Origin: Deinococcus radiophilus
GTDB lineage: Bacteria; Deinococcota; Deinococci; Deinococcales; Deinococcaceae
Direction of reading: 5' to 3'
Length of the DNA stretch: 64,000 nucleotides
Assembly: GCF_020889625.1 (NCBI RefSeq)
Contig: NZ_CP086380.1
Coordinates: 124,001 to 188,000, forward strand
The position numbers were made by a program, and so were the translations under genes. The notes below the pieces were generated by a model. That model did no database searches and was not told the DNA's origin. It saw only the letters and a list, made by a program, of their open reading frames with translations. Below, one piece after another: positions 28,966 to 41,605 of this stretch (the first letter of the stretch is position 1; the number at the start of each line of letters is the position of its first letter).

Positions 28966-29017
28966 AGAAGCAGGAGCATGGCGAGAGGGCTGGGGTGCCC
29001 TGTGCCTGCTTCTTTTT
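28966..29017 (+). terminator. terminator after obg
   Basis: AGAAGCAGG (28966-28974) pairs with CCTGCTTCT (29005-29013), with a 30-base loop and a following T run. Confidence 0.6.
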
Positions 29018-29088
29018 GCTGGTGGCCTGCTACAGCCTGCTGTGCACGCTCATCTAGCCGTTCTCATTTCGTCCCCCTAAAATATCAG

Positions 29089-30141
29089 ATGATGTCCAGA
29101 CTGACCCGTTACATTCTGCGTGATGTGCTGAAGTGGTATGTGATGGGCTTTTTGCTGTTCGTGGTGCTGCAGATGACCGATGTCATCAGCCAGACAGTGG
29201 GGGCTTTTCTGAACTACGACGCTACGCCGCAGCAAGCGCTTGCCACGCTAGGCTACAACCTGCCGCTGCTGCTCAACCGCTCGCTGGTGCTGGCGGTGCC
29301 GTTCGCCGTGCTGCTGTCGTTCGGGCGAATGCAGGGCGACAGCGAAATTAAGGCGATGTACGCGGCGGGCGTGAAGCCCCTGTCGCTGGTCTGGCCGCTG
29401 GCGTTGCCCTTCGTGCTGGTCGGGGCGCTGACCTTCGCCAACTCCGGTTGGCTCGCCCCTTGGGCCAACGCTCGCTGGTACGACGCCTGGTACGACATCT
29501 ACGGCATGACTCCGGTGCCGCCTACGCGGGAGATGTACGCCTACTCAGAAGGGGAGACCCTTTTTTACGCTGGCCGGGTGTCTACCCCTGAGGGCCAGGG
29601 CAACCCCGACGCCATGCTGAGCGGCGTGATGGTGCAGCGCGGCGATGAAGTGATTACCGCTGACAGTGGGTCGTGGAATACAGCGACCCAAACCTGGACG
29701 TTGAACGATGCCTGGGTGACGCGGCCCGGCCAGCCGCCGGAGTTCTCGGCCAAACTGATGACGTTTGACCAGAAAGATACGTTGGCTCCGCCCCGCCCCG
29801 AGGCAGACCAACTGAGTAATGCCCAGCTCCGCACCGAACTGGCCAGCCCCACGCTAGAAGGGCCTGAGCGGCGCACGCTGGAGCATCAGCTTGCTGGGCG
29901 CACTGCCGATTCCTTTACGGCCATGATTTTCGCGCTGGCCGCCGGGTTGCTGGGCCTGCTGATGCCGGGCCGCGCCTGGGCTTTCGCGGCGGTGCTGCTG
30001 GTTATTGTGGTGTATTACGTGCCCTGGACGCTGGGGCCACAGCTGGCGGCGGGCGGGGCACTGACTCCAGCGTTGGTGGCCTGGCTGCCCAACCTGATCT
30101 TTATTGCGCTGGCTGCTGTGCTGGCCTGGAGACTGCGGTGA
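29089..30141 (+). CDS. LptF/LptG-family permease (first of pair)
   Basis: 350 residues; start at 29089 or the adjacent ATG at 29092. There are three N-terminal membrane helices (LTRYILRDVLKWYVMGFLL opening), a periplasmic beta-jellyroll region (about 115-255) and three C-terminal helices. The conserved cytoplasmic loop GRMQGDSEIKAMYAAGV matches the site where LptF/G contacts the LptB ATPase. It overlaps the next permease gene by four bases. In LPS-making bacteria the LptB2FG complex pulls LPS from the inner membrane; what is moved here is unknown, as Deinococcus is known to lack LPS. Confidence 0.88.
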   Translation: MMSRLTRYILRDVLKWYVMGFLLFVVLQMTDVISQTVGAFLNYDATPQQALATLGYNLPLLLNRSLVLAVPFAVLLSFGRMQGDSEIKAMYAAGVKPLSLVWPLALPFVLVGALTFANSGWLAPWANARWYDAWYDIYGMTPVPPTREMYAYSEGETLFYAGRVSTPEGQGNPDAMLSGVMVQRGDEVITADSGSWNTATQTWTLNDAWVTRPGQPPEFSAKLMTFDQKDTLAPPRPEADQLSNAQLRTELASPTLEGPERRTLEHQLAGRTADSFTAMIFALAAGLLGLLMPGRAWAFAAVLLVIVVYYVPWTLGPQLAAGGALTPALVAWLPNLIFIALAAVLAWRLR

Positions 30142-31319
30142 CGCGGCAGGTAGAAGGACAAGGACGCCAACCGCCGGTTGAGCGCCGGACTAATCGCACT
30201 GCTGACCTGGGCGGGCGACTGCTGCGCCGCTTCGATACCTACGTGCTGGCCGAAATCCTGCCGCTGCTGGTGGCCGCACTGAGCGCCCTGATCGTCCTGC
30301 TGATGCTCAAGGGTCTGGAGGACGTGCTGGCTCCGCTGCTCGCGAAGGGAGCGAGTCCGGCGCTGGTCGCGCAACTGCTGGCGCTGAATGTGCCTGAGGC
30401 GATGGCCTTTGGCCTGCCGCTGGCACTCATGTTCGCCACGCTGCTGGGCCTCTCGCGCCTGAGTGCGGACAGCGAAATTAAGGCGGCGCTGTCGGGCGGG
30501 ATTCCCGGTCATTCGCTGTTCCGGCCTATCCTGCTCCTCGCTGCGCTGGTCACGCTGCTGTCGTTCGGGATCAATGAAGCGCTGGTGACCCGCGCCAAGG
30601 TGCAGGCCCAGAGTGTGCAGCGTCAGATTGTGCTGGACAATCCCCGGGTGATCGGCTTAGCGCAGACGGCGGGCGGCGGACTGGTGCTGCGGGACGCACT
30701 AGACCGCGCTATTAGCGTGGGAGCGGTGGCCGAGGACGGCACGCTGCAAAACCTGCGGATCGTGACCATGCAGCCTGGCCTGCCGCCCCGCGAGGTCATT
30801 ACAGCCCGCGAGGGCGTGTTGAAACCCGGCAGCAATGTGCTGGAGCTGCGCGGTGGGCAGCGGGTGTCGTATCAGGGGGCGCGGCCTGTCACGGTGCTGA
30901 CGTTTGAAACGGGTCAGCTGCCGGTACAGGACGTGCAGGCCAGCTTTGACGGCGGCAGCGGAATGGACCCTTTCTATCTGCCACTGGGCACCCTCAAGGC
31001 CCGCACCGATTCCTACGCGCAGTCGGGCATCCGCTCGCCGGGCGATTTCACAGCGCTGTACCGCAAGTTCTCCGAGCCGCTTTCGGCCCTGGCCCTGGCC
31101 TTTTTTGCGGTCAGTCTGGCACTGTACACCTTCCGCTCGGGGCTAAATCTGGGCCTGGTCTGGGCGCTCCTGCTGTCTTTTGCCTATTACGCCACCTGGA
31201 GTGTGTTCAAGGTGATGGGTGAAAGTGGGGCGCTGCCGCCGACCCTCGCTGCCTTTGGGCCGGATGTGGTCGCGCTGCTGGCTGGAGCTGCGCTGCTGTG
31301 GCGGGCCGGACGGCAATAA
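30138..31319 (+). CDS. LptF/LptG-family permease (second of pair)
   Basis: 393 residues from GTG 30138, overlapping the previous stop (GTGA). The first about 28 residues form a charged cytoplasmic tail. Then come FDTYVLAEILPLLVAALSALIVLL (first helices, residues about 31-54), the coupling loop SRLSADSEIKAALSGG, a periplasmic domain and three C-terminal helices. The paired arrangement is typical of lptF-lptG. Both partners sit immediately upstream of a DUF4403 gene whose start lies inside this gene's end. Confidence 0.88.
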   Translation: MTRQVEGQGRQPPVERRTNRTADLGGRLLRRFDTYVLAEILPLLVAALSALIVLLMLKGLEDVLAPLLAKGASPALVAQLLALNVPEAMAFGLPLALMFATLLGLSRLSADSEIKAALSGGIPGHSLFRPILLLAALVTLLSFGINEALVTRAKVQAQSVQRQIVLDNPRVIGLAQTAGGGLVLRDALDRAISVGAVAEDGTLQNLRIVTMQPGLPPREVITAREGVLKPGSNVLELRGGQRVSYQGARPVTVLTFETGQLPVQDVQASFDGGSGMDPFYLPLGTLKARTDSYAQSGIRSPGDFTALYRKFSEPLSALALAFFAVSLALYTFRSGLNLGLVWALLLSFAYYATWSVFKVMGESGALPPTLAAFGPDVVALLAGAALLWRAGRQ

Positions 31320-32836
31320 CGGAGTCGCTGCGCCGCCTCTGGCCGGGCCTGCTGCTCGTTCCCCTTGTGTTAGGCGCGTTAGTCTGGGAGACAACCATGA
31401 CCCCTGATCCTGCTTCCGATTCCCCGGCACTGAGTCGCTCACAGCAAGCACCCCAGCTGCCGCTGTCCAGCGTGGTGCTGCCTGTCATGGTGCCACTGGA
31501 TGGTGTTCGGCAGGCAGTCAATGCGCGGGTTCCCCGCGAGTTTGCCCGGATTGACCGCGAGCAGCGCGTGCTGGGTGGCGCGGCGGGCGTCCAGATTCGC
31601 GGCGTGGTGGCCCGTCAGGGCGATATTCGGATCGTGCCGAGTGCTTCGGGCAACACTCTTGAACTGGAAGTGCCGCTCAGCGCCGAGTTCGCAGTGCGTC
31701 CGGAGCTGTCTGGGGCGGCCTGGGCCGGGCGGCTGGAGCAGTCATTGACCCGCGATTTCGGTGGCCAGGCCACTGTGCGGATGCGGGTGCGGCCCTACAT
31801 CCAGCCGGACTGGGAAGCGGGGGCGCAGGTGAGCAGCGAACTGACCTGGACCGATCCGCTGGCGATAGAGCTGTTACCTGGGACGCGCCTGAGCGTGGCG
31901 AGCTTGGCCGAAGGGGCCGTGCGGGCGCAGATGGAGCGAGTCACGCAGGAGGTGGTGCGGGCCGTGCGTGAGTCGGCAGCGCTCCGCGAGCGGGCGGAGC
32001 AACTGTGGACCATGGTGCAGCGGCCCTGGTCCCTGCCGCTGGAAGGCAACGGCGTAGATCAGGCCTATGCCCAGGTCATGCCCATGTCCCTGGCCGTGTC
32101 TGGCCTGCGGCTTCAGGATGATGCCCTGCACCTCTCGCTGGAGGCTGAAGGGTACCTGCGCGCCGAGCTGGGCCAACCACCTGTGACCCGCCCCACTGCG
32201 GCGCCTTTGCCTGCGCTGCGCGTGACGTCCCAGGCCACTCCCAGTGAACTGCACCTGCGTGTGCCGATTCTGCTGCCTTTTGCCGAGATGTCAGAGCTGG
32301 TCACGGCAGCGGTGAGACAGGAACTGCTGGGCTTGCGTCTCCCCGGTGGCGCCCTGGCCCCCGAACTGCGCCTGACTGACATTCAGGTCCAGCGTGAGGA
32401 TGACGCCCGCCGCCTCCGCCTGAGTGCGCGACTGGCGGTAACGGTCCTGGGCCGGACCCGCACCATCACCGCGCAGCTGAGCGGACGGCCCTGGCTGCGG
32501 CCTGGGGGCCAGGAAGTCACCCTGGAGAATGTCAAACTGGACCTGGACGCCGATGTACCGGGAGCCGCCTGGCTGGGACCGTGGCTGGCCGAGCGACTGG
32601 AACCCCGGCTGGCGAACGCAGCCCGCTTTGACCTCTCGCCGCGCCTGAACCGGCTAGAAGAGACAGTGGCGGCCCGCTTGCCCTTCTCGCCGCTGCCAGG
32701 CCTCAACTTGCGCGGCGACCTGGGTGATCTGCGGCTGGATGATCTGCGCGTCACTGCTCAGGGCCTCGAGGTGGTCGCCGCTGCAGATGGAGCGCTGGAT
32801 GTGTTGGTCAGTGCTGGGCAGTTGGGCAGGCGCTAG
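31298..32836 (+). CDS. DUF4403-family protein (TULIP-like, envelope)
   Basis: 512 residues from GTG 31298, overlapping the LptG-like gene by 22 bases. One N-terminal hydrophobic helix (LLLVPLVLGALVW) acts as anchor or signal. Two similar halves follow; each has a strand such as LPLSSVVLPVMVPLDGVRQAVN or HLRVPILLPFAEMSELVTAAV, then a helix and repeated beta strands. This matches DUF4403 in my judgement. The duplicated strand-helix layout suggests a lipid-binding TULIP fold, which is inference. With two Lpt-type permeases translationally linked, a role in moving a lipid across the envelope is an attractive hypothesis. Confidence 0.8.
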   Translation: MAGRTAITESLRRLWPGLLLVPLVLGALVWETTMTPDPASDSPALSRSQQAPQLPLSSVVLPVMVPLDGVRQAVNARVPREFARIDREQRVLGGAAGVQIRGVVARQGDIRIVPSASGNTLELEVPLSAEFAVRPELSGAAWAGRLEQSLTRDFGGQATVRMRVRPYIQPDWEAGAQVSSELTWTDPLAIELLPGTRLSVASLAEGAVRAQMERVTQEVVRAVRESAALRERAEQLWTMVQRPWSLPLEGNGVDQAYAQVMPMSLAVSGLRLQDDALHLSLEAEGYLRAELGQPPVTRPTAAPLPALRVTSQATPSELHLRVPILLPFAEMSELVTAAVRQELLGLRLPGGALAPELRLTDIQVQREDDARRLRLSARLAVTVLGRTRTITAQLSGRPWLRPGGQEVTLENVKLDLDADVPGAAWLGPWLAERLEPRLANAARFDLSPRLNRLEETVAARLPFSPLPGLNLRGDLGDLRLDDLRVTAQGLEVVAAADGALDVLVSAGQLGRR

Positions 32837-33369
32837 ACCTCCGCTCCTGCGCTCTGTTCCAACAGGCGGCGGTGGCTGTGCAGGTGTGCGGCCACCATTC
32901 GCAGCCAGTCCAGCGCGTCCAGCTCCCCGAAGTAGGGGTGCCAAAAAGTGCGCCCCGGCGTTTCCCGGACCCCGGCGGCAACGGTTTCCAGGGCCTCGCG
33001 TCCGGCCCGCCACTCCTGTTCCCAGCCGTCCCAGCGCAGGCCCTCGGCACCGGGCAGGCTGTCGGCTGGGGCTTGCCGCTTGCCGCCGACCAGCCGGCCT
33101 GGGTTCTGCGGCGTGGGCCGCAATTCGCGGTCCGAGAGCAGCAGCCCCAGCACACGGGTAATGCCCTGATTGATCTTCAGGACATGCTCGGCTTCCTGGG
33201 CGGGGGACCACTCGCGGCCAGGCTGGGTGGCCGTCCAGTCCTGCGCACGCGTCCGTAGCTGCGCGGCAAAAGCGTCCAACTCGCAGCTCAGGCTGGCGCG
33301 TACCTGTTCTGGGGTTTCACCGAAAGGGAGCAGTACGGCGGGATCTTGCGGGGGCGTGGGAGCAGCCAT
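32833..33369 (-). CDS. DinB_2-like four-helix-bundle protein
   Basis: 178 residues. The pattern WSPAQEAEHVLKIN, FGELDALDWLRMVAAHLHSHRRLL matches the DinB superfamily, with putative metal ligands His in AEHVLK and the HLHSH cluster. It is the second DinB-type protein in the window. Its stop shares the palindrome CTAG (32833-32836) with the stop of the convergent DUF4403 gene. Confidence 0.78.
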   Translation of the reverse strand: MAAPTPPQDPAVLLPFGETPEQVRASLSCELDAFAAQLRTRAQDWTATQPGREWSPAQEAEHVLKINQGITRVLGLLLSDRELRPTPQNPGRLVGGKRQAPADSLPGAEGLRWDGWEQEWRAGREALETVAAGVRETPGRTFWHPYFGELDALDWLRMVAAHLHSHRRLLEQSAGAEV

Positions 33370-33379
33370 AGAAGGCAGT

Positions 33380-33928
33380 CTACTGCTGCATCCACCCGGC
33401 CCAGACGCCCACCTGACTGCCCACGCCGCAGCGGGCCTTATAGGGCAGGCCGTTCGGCGTCTTCCAGTGGGAAAGTGGCTGTTCTGGTCCGTAAGCGTCA
33501 GGATTGTTCAGGGCCAGTCCCGCCTGCTCACAGGAGGCGATGGCACCGGCCCGGAAGGTGCGGCCCGTCACCGCCGTCAGGAAGGTGGCGGCAGTGCGGT
33601 GATCCTGTGCGGTCATGCGAGAGCGCTTGAACTGGAGCCGCGCATTGCTGATCCAGCCTTCGGGGCGCACATCCACTTCCAGTTGGCTGCCATCCCGCAA
33701 TTGGTAGGCGCGCATGGTGCCGTCGTGCCAACCCATTCTGTTGGAGTCGTTAGAGCGTACCTCAATCAGCGTGCAGCCTTGCTCATGGCAGAACGGCGTC
33801 TGGGCCGGGTCAATCTTGTGGCCCAGCCAGCTTGTTGGGGCGGCACTACCGCCTATGGCCTGAGCGCTTGGCAGGAGAGCCATGCCCAACAAAAGTCCTG
33901 CGAACACTGACTGCTGTAGAGGTTTCAC
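33380..33928 (-). CDS. secreted hypothetical protein
   Basis: 182 residues with a signal peptide (MKPLQQSVFAGLLLGMALLPSAQA, residues 1-24). Four cysteines (CHEQGC pair, IASCEQ, ARCGVG) could form two disulphides in an exported protein. No family is recognised. It is 10 bases upstream of the DinB_2-like gene on the same strand, probably one unit. Confidence 0.72.
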   Translation of the reverse strand: MKPLQQSVFAGLLLGMALLPSAQAIGGSAAPTSWLGHKIDPAQTPFCHEQGCTLIEVRSNDSNRMGWHDGTMRAYQLRDGSQLEVDVRPEGWISNARLQFKRSRMTAQDHRTAATFLTAVTGRTFRAGAIASCEQAGLALNNPDAYGPEQPLSHWKTPNGLPYKARCGVGSQVGVWAGWMQQ

Positions 33929-34039
33929 TGGTCCAGTGTATGTGTGACCTAAATCGCAACCTCACCTCATGAATGATGGGCCAACTTGGACAAATCGCCC
34001 GCATTGGCCCACAGGAGTTATGAAGCTGCGGGAGTGAAA

Positions 34040-35317
<1,278 letters not shown>

Positions 35318-35369
35318 GGGGCCTCCTGGGGCGGGTTATCGGCTCAAAGGGGAAAGATTGGATTGGGAT

Positions 35370-35684
35370 TCAGTCGCTGTCAAGCGTACGCGGGAGCCGC
35401 ACCAGACCGCCTACGTGGGCCGGGGCCAGGGCCACCACCTCGGCCTGGGGCAGGGTGCTCCCAGCTACGTCCGGGCGCAGATGATCGCTGAGTGGCAGTG
35501 GACGCTGCATCGGCTCCACGCCCTCCGTCTCTACGGCCTGGAGCTGCTGAAAATAGTCCAGCAGTTCGTTCAGCTCACCCCGAATGGCCACTTCCTCGTC
35601 AGGCTTCAGCTCCAGCCGGGCCAGCCGGGCCAGATGTTCAAGCTGCTCGGTGCTGAGACTGCTTTCGGACACGGGATGGGTCAT
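35370..35684 (-). CDS. gatC: Asp/Glu-tRNA(Asn/Gln) amidotransferase subunit C
   Basis: 104 residues. HLARLARLELKPDEE and the following LNELLDYFQQLQAVETEGVEPM are diagnostic of GatC, the small wrapping subunit of GatCAB. The complex converts mischarged Asp-tRNA(Asn) and Glu-tRNA(Gln). gatA and gatB are not in this window, so the genes are dispersed, as is common. Confidence 0.94.
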   Translation of the reverse strand: MTHPVSESSLSTEQLEHLARLARLELKPDEEVAIRGELNELLDYFQQLQAVETEGVEPMQRPLPLSDHLRPDVAGSTLPQAEVVALAPAHVGGLVRLPRTLDSD

Positions 35685-35743
35685 GGCAGCCAGTATAAAG
35701 GCCCGTGTCTCCCGTCAGACTTGGGGAGGCACGGGAGGAGAGC

Positions 35744-36226
35744 TCAGTTGTTCAGATCAGGCTGATTGTGAAGGACTGCCGCATGACGCTCACGCGGCCA
35801 GGCCAGCAGCAGTATGATCAGGGTAAAAGCGATCAGGGCCAGCGCTGGAATGGTGAAAATAGAGTTCAGCGCCGAGAAATTCTGGCCCAGCGTCTGTGAC
35901 CACAGGGGCCACAACGTAGTGCAGGGTTCTTCGCCCGCGTCAATGGAGCAGGCGCGTGATACTGGAACCCAGCCCCAGATTTCAGCATTCTGGTAAAGGG
36001 CTACTGCGGCCCCGATGGCGGCCAGCGGGATGGCATATATCCGCACTCGCAAGTCATCCCGGAAGGCGGCCAGGCCCAGCGTGAGGGCCAGCGGATACAT
36101 GGCGATCCGCTGATACCAGCAGAGCTTGCAGGGGCGGTAACCCAGCACTTCACTGAGATACAGGCTGCCCAAAGTGGCGACCAGCGCCATCACCCAGGCC
36201 AGATACAGCCGCGTAGAGCGGGTCAT
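35744..36226 (-). CDS. disulfide bond formation protein, DsbB/BdbC family
   Basis: 160 residues with four membrane helices. The first redox pair is Cys33-Cys36 in [11 protein letters not shown]; the second is in [11 protein letters not shown]. Both sites needed to pass electrons from a thioredoxin-like oxidase to quinone are present. It starts only three bases after the stop of the DsbA-like gene, forming a BdbD-BdbC-type oxidative folding pair. Confidence 0.92.
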   Translation of the reverse strand: MTRSTRLYLAWVMALVATLGSLYLSEVLGYRPCKLCWYQRIAMYPLALTLGLAAFRDDLRVRIYAIPLAAIGAAVALYQNAEIWGWVPVSRACSIDAGEEPCTTLWPLWSQTLGQNFSALNSIFTIPALALIAFTLIILLLAWPRERHAAVLHNQPDLNN

Positions 36227-36229
36227 GGC

Positions 36230-36943
36230 TTATTGAGCCAGTGCAGCGTCAATGGCTGCCTTGACCCCGGCCTGGGTGGTGTCTTCCACCTTCTCGCCAT
36301 TGATAAACACGGTCGGGGTGCTGTTCACGCCGCTGGCCAGTGCCTCTTTCTCATTGGCTTCAACGGTGGCCAGGGTGGCGTCACTGTCCAGGCAGCTGCC
36401 AAAAGCCGTCTGGTCAATGCCGCCCACGTTCCCAGCCAGTTCCTTGAGGCGGTCCTTGCTGGCCCAGATCTCGGTTTCGGGTCCCTGCGCACGGAACAGG
36501 ATGGACTTGTACTCGGTGAAGGCTGCGGTGCCGCCATTCTCGAAGGCGCACTGGGCTGCCTGCGCGGCGTACTTGGAGTCGTCCTCATCCAGCTTGGCCA
36601 TTTCGGCCAGGAAGGGCCAGGTCACGAAGTAAGACTTGACTTGACCGGTGCGGATGTACTCGTTTTGGACCTGTGGGTAGACTTCGGCCTCGAACCTTTT
36701 GCAGGCGGGGCACTTGAAGTCTTCAACCACGATCATTTCCACGGGGGCCGATTCTTCACCAGCCATCGGCTTGTTGCTCAGGTCAAAAGCGGCTTTGGCA
36801 TTGGCATCCTGGTTGGCCTGGGTCTGCTCGGTGGCATTTTCACCGCGCCCGGCAAAGAGGGCCAGCGCAATCAAGGCGGCAGCGACTAGGGTTCCGATCA
36901 GGAGGGCGGAGTTGTTGTTGCCCCGGTTTTGCGGTCTGGTCAT
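36230..36943 (-). CDS. membrane-anchored DsbA-like thiol oxidase
   Basis: 237 residues from the ATG at 36943; an in-frame start eight codons earlier is less likely. One membrane helix (about 13-32) anchors a periplasmic thioredoxin-fold domain with the active site Cys78-Pro-Ala-Cys81 (EDFKCPACKRFE) and the cis-proline loop STPTVFING. Two further cysteines (QCAFEN, GSCLDS) may form a structural disulphide as in BdbD-type proteins. The DsbB-like gene follows directly. Confidence 0.93.
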   Translation of the reverse strand: MTRPQNRGNNNSALLIGTLVAAALIALALFAGRGENATEQTQANQDANAKAAFDLSNKPMAGEESAPVEMIVVEDFKCPACKRFEAEVYPQVQNEYIRTGQVKSYFVTWPFLAEMAKLDEDDSKYAAQAAQCAFENGGTAAFTEYKSILFRAQGPETEIWASKDRLKELAGNVGGIDQTAFGSCLDSDATLATVEANEKEALASGVNSTPTVFINGEKVEDTTQAGVKAAIDAALAQ

Positions 36944-37007
36944 AAGTAGGCCGATTCTACACGGCACGTGTTAAGGCAAGGAAAAGCGGGGGGCCATGTT
37001 GTATGCC

Positions 37008-37046
37008 AAAAAAACCCGGAAGGCCAGTTCACGTTGGACTTCCGGG
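37008..37046 (-). terminator. strong terminator after the uvrA-linked membrane protein
   Basis: Read on the minus strand, CCCGGAAGTCCA (37046-37035) pairs with TGGCCTTCCGGG (37026-37015), followed by seven Ts (37014-37008). It ends the uvrA transcription unit. Confidence 0.9.
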
Positions 37047-37064
37047 CGGGGAATGGGGGCGCTA

Positions 37065-37993
37065 TCAGCGGACCGTAGCCTGATCGGCGTGCAGCAAGCG
37101 GCGCTCGGCGCGGCGTCCGGTCAAGTCCACGATCCACAGCACGAACTGCCGCACCAGGCTCAGGGCCAGGCCGACCAGCATGGCGAGGATGGCACTGCGC
37201 TGCAAATCCGGGTCAGCGACCATAATCAGGTTCTCGTCCAGCAGATGACCGTACTGCGCCGCTCCGATAATCGGCAAGGCAAACACGGCGGCGGCAAAGG
37301 GCAGCACGCCCCAGCCGCCGGAGTGCTTGACCACCAGCAGGGCCAGCAGGGCTCCGCCGACCAGCGGCAGCGCCACCGACCAGGTTTCAACTGGTTGTGC
37401 GGGGGCCAGCAGGGTCAGGCCTCCCAGCAACACGCCCAGATAGCCGAACCAACCTCCAAACTCGTCGGCCAGAATGGTGAGCAGCACCCAGGCAAACAGC
37501 ACCGTGGCCCAGGGCCAGCCGCTCTGAATGGCGAGGAACAGCAGGCCCAGGGTGACCAGCCCGCCGACCATGCGTCCACCCAGGCCCATCCAGTTCTGCC
37601 GCCGCAACCGCTCCTGCGGAGACAGGTCCGGTCCGCGCCGGGTGACGGCAGTGGTCCCGCCAGCCGGTTGAGCCTCGGGGACGCCTGCTTCACTCCGGCC
37701 CAGTTCGGTTCCCGTAACGCCAGAGGTATGTTCGCCGTCTTGCACCACTTGCGGCTCTGCCCGTACGGTCAGTGTGTCGGTGACAGACGTTTCCGTGAGA
37801 TCAGTTCCCGCGTCATGGCTGATAGGAGCTTTGGCGAACGACACCTGGGGTGTACCGCTGACTGCCACGGGTGAGTTGCCTTCCGGCAACGTCGGAGATT
37901 TCGCGGTGTCAGGCGTCGTGGCCCAGCTGGGCGTGCGCGGGGCAGTGGTGGGCTGCTCGGAACTGGGCGTGGGGTTGGGGGCGTCCTTCTGGC

Positions 37994-37997
<4 letters not shown>
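37065..37997 (-). CDS. membrane protein with long disordered N-terminus
   Basis: 310 residues. Residues 1-140 are Pro/Thr/Ser-rich and likely disordered; the rest contains five or six hydrophobic helices and a short basic C-terminal tail (RRAERRLLHADQ). No family is recognised. The ATG overlaps the uvrA stop (ATGA at 37994-37997), so it is translated with UvrA and shares its terminator. Whether this means a repair-linked role is unknown. Confidence 0.78.
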
Positions 37998-41200
<3,203 letters not shown>

Positions 41201-41605
41201 GATGTCAACTCCTTTTCGGAACGGCGGGCCTTCTGCCCAGAACGTAAGCGGCCAGGTCAGGCGGGCCAGAAACCAAACATTTCACTTTAGCACCCTCCTG
41301 TAGGAGCGCTGCTTAGAGGGAGTTCACGTCCTGAGGCAGGGCATCGCGCGGGCAAAGGCTCATCCTCAGTTACAGAAACTACGTTTGAGGTATGGACCGG
41401 ACCAACATCGCAGCCGGGGGTCAGTCGGGATACACTGGCGGGGAGTCTCAACTCCGATGTCAAGTCTTTAGTCGGTGTCTGGCCTGTCCAGATCCCCTGT
41501 CAGCAATGAACTTTACTTTTTCCGCCAAGCAGCGCAAGGCGCTGCGCCTGATCAAATCGTAGCGGCAGGCCTCTGGGGCCTGACCGTCAGTGAAAGGAGC
41601 CTTAT
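41201..41605. other. uvrA-rny divergent intergenic region
   Basis: 405 bases holding the two divergent promoters. The only coding-like piece is an 18-codon ORF on the plus strand (41506-41562, MNFTFSAKQRKALRLIKS), without a good ribosome binding site, ending 43 bases before rny. It could be a leader peptide or chance. I see no RDRM-type palindrome and no clear structured RNA. Confidence 0.4.

Noticed and set aside
41201..41300. radiation/desiccation response motif upstream of uvrA
   Set aside because: I looked for the 17-base palindrome TTATG-N-CATAA pattern and found no acceptable match near uvrA or elsewhere in the window.
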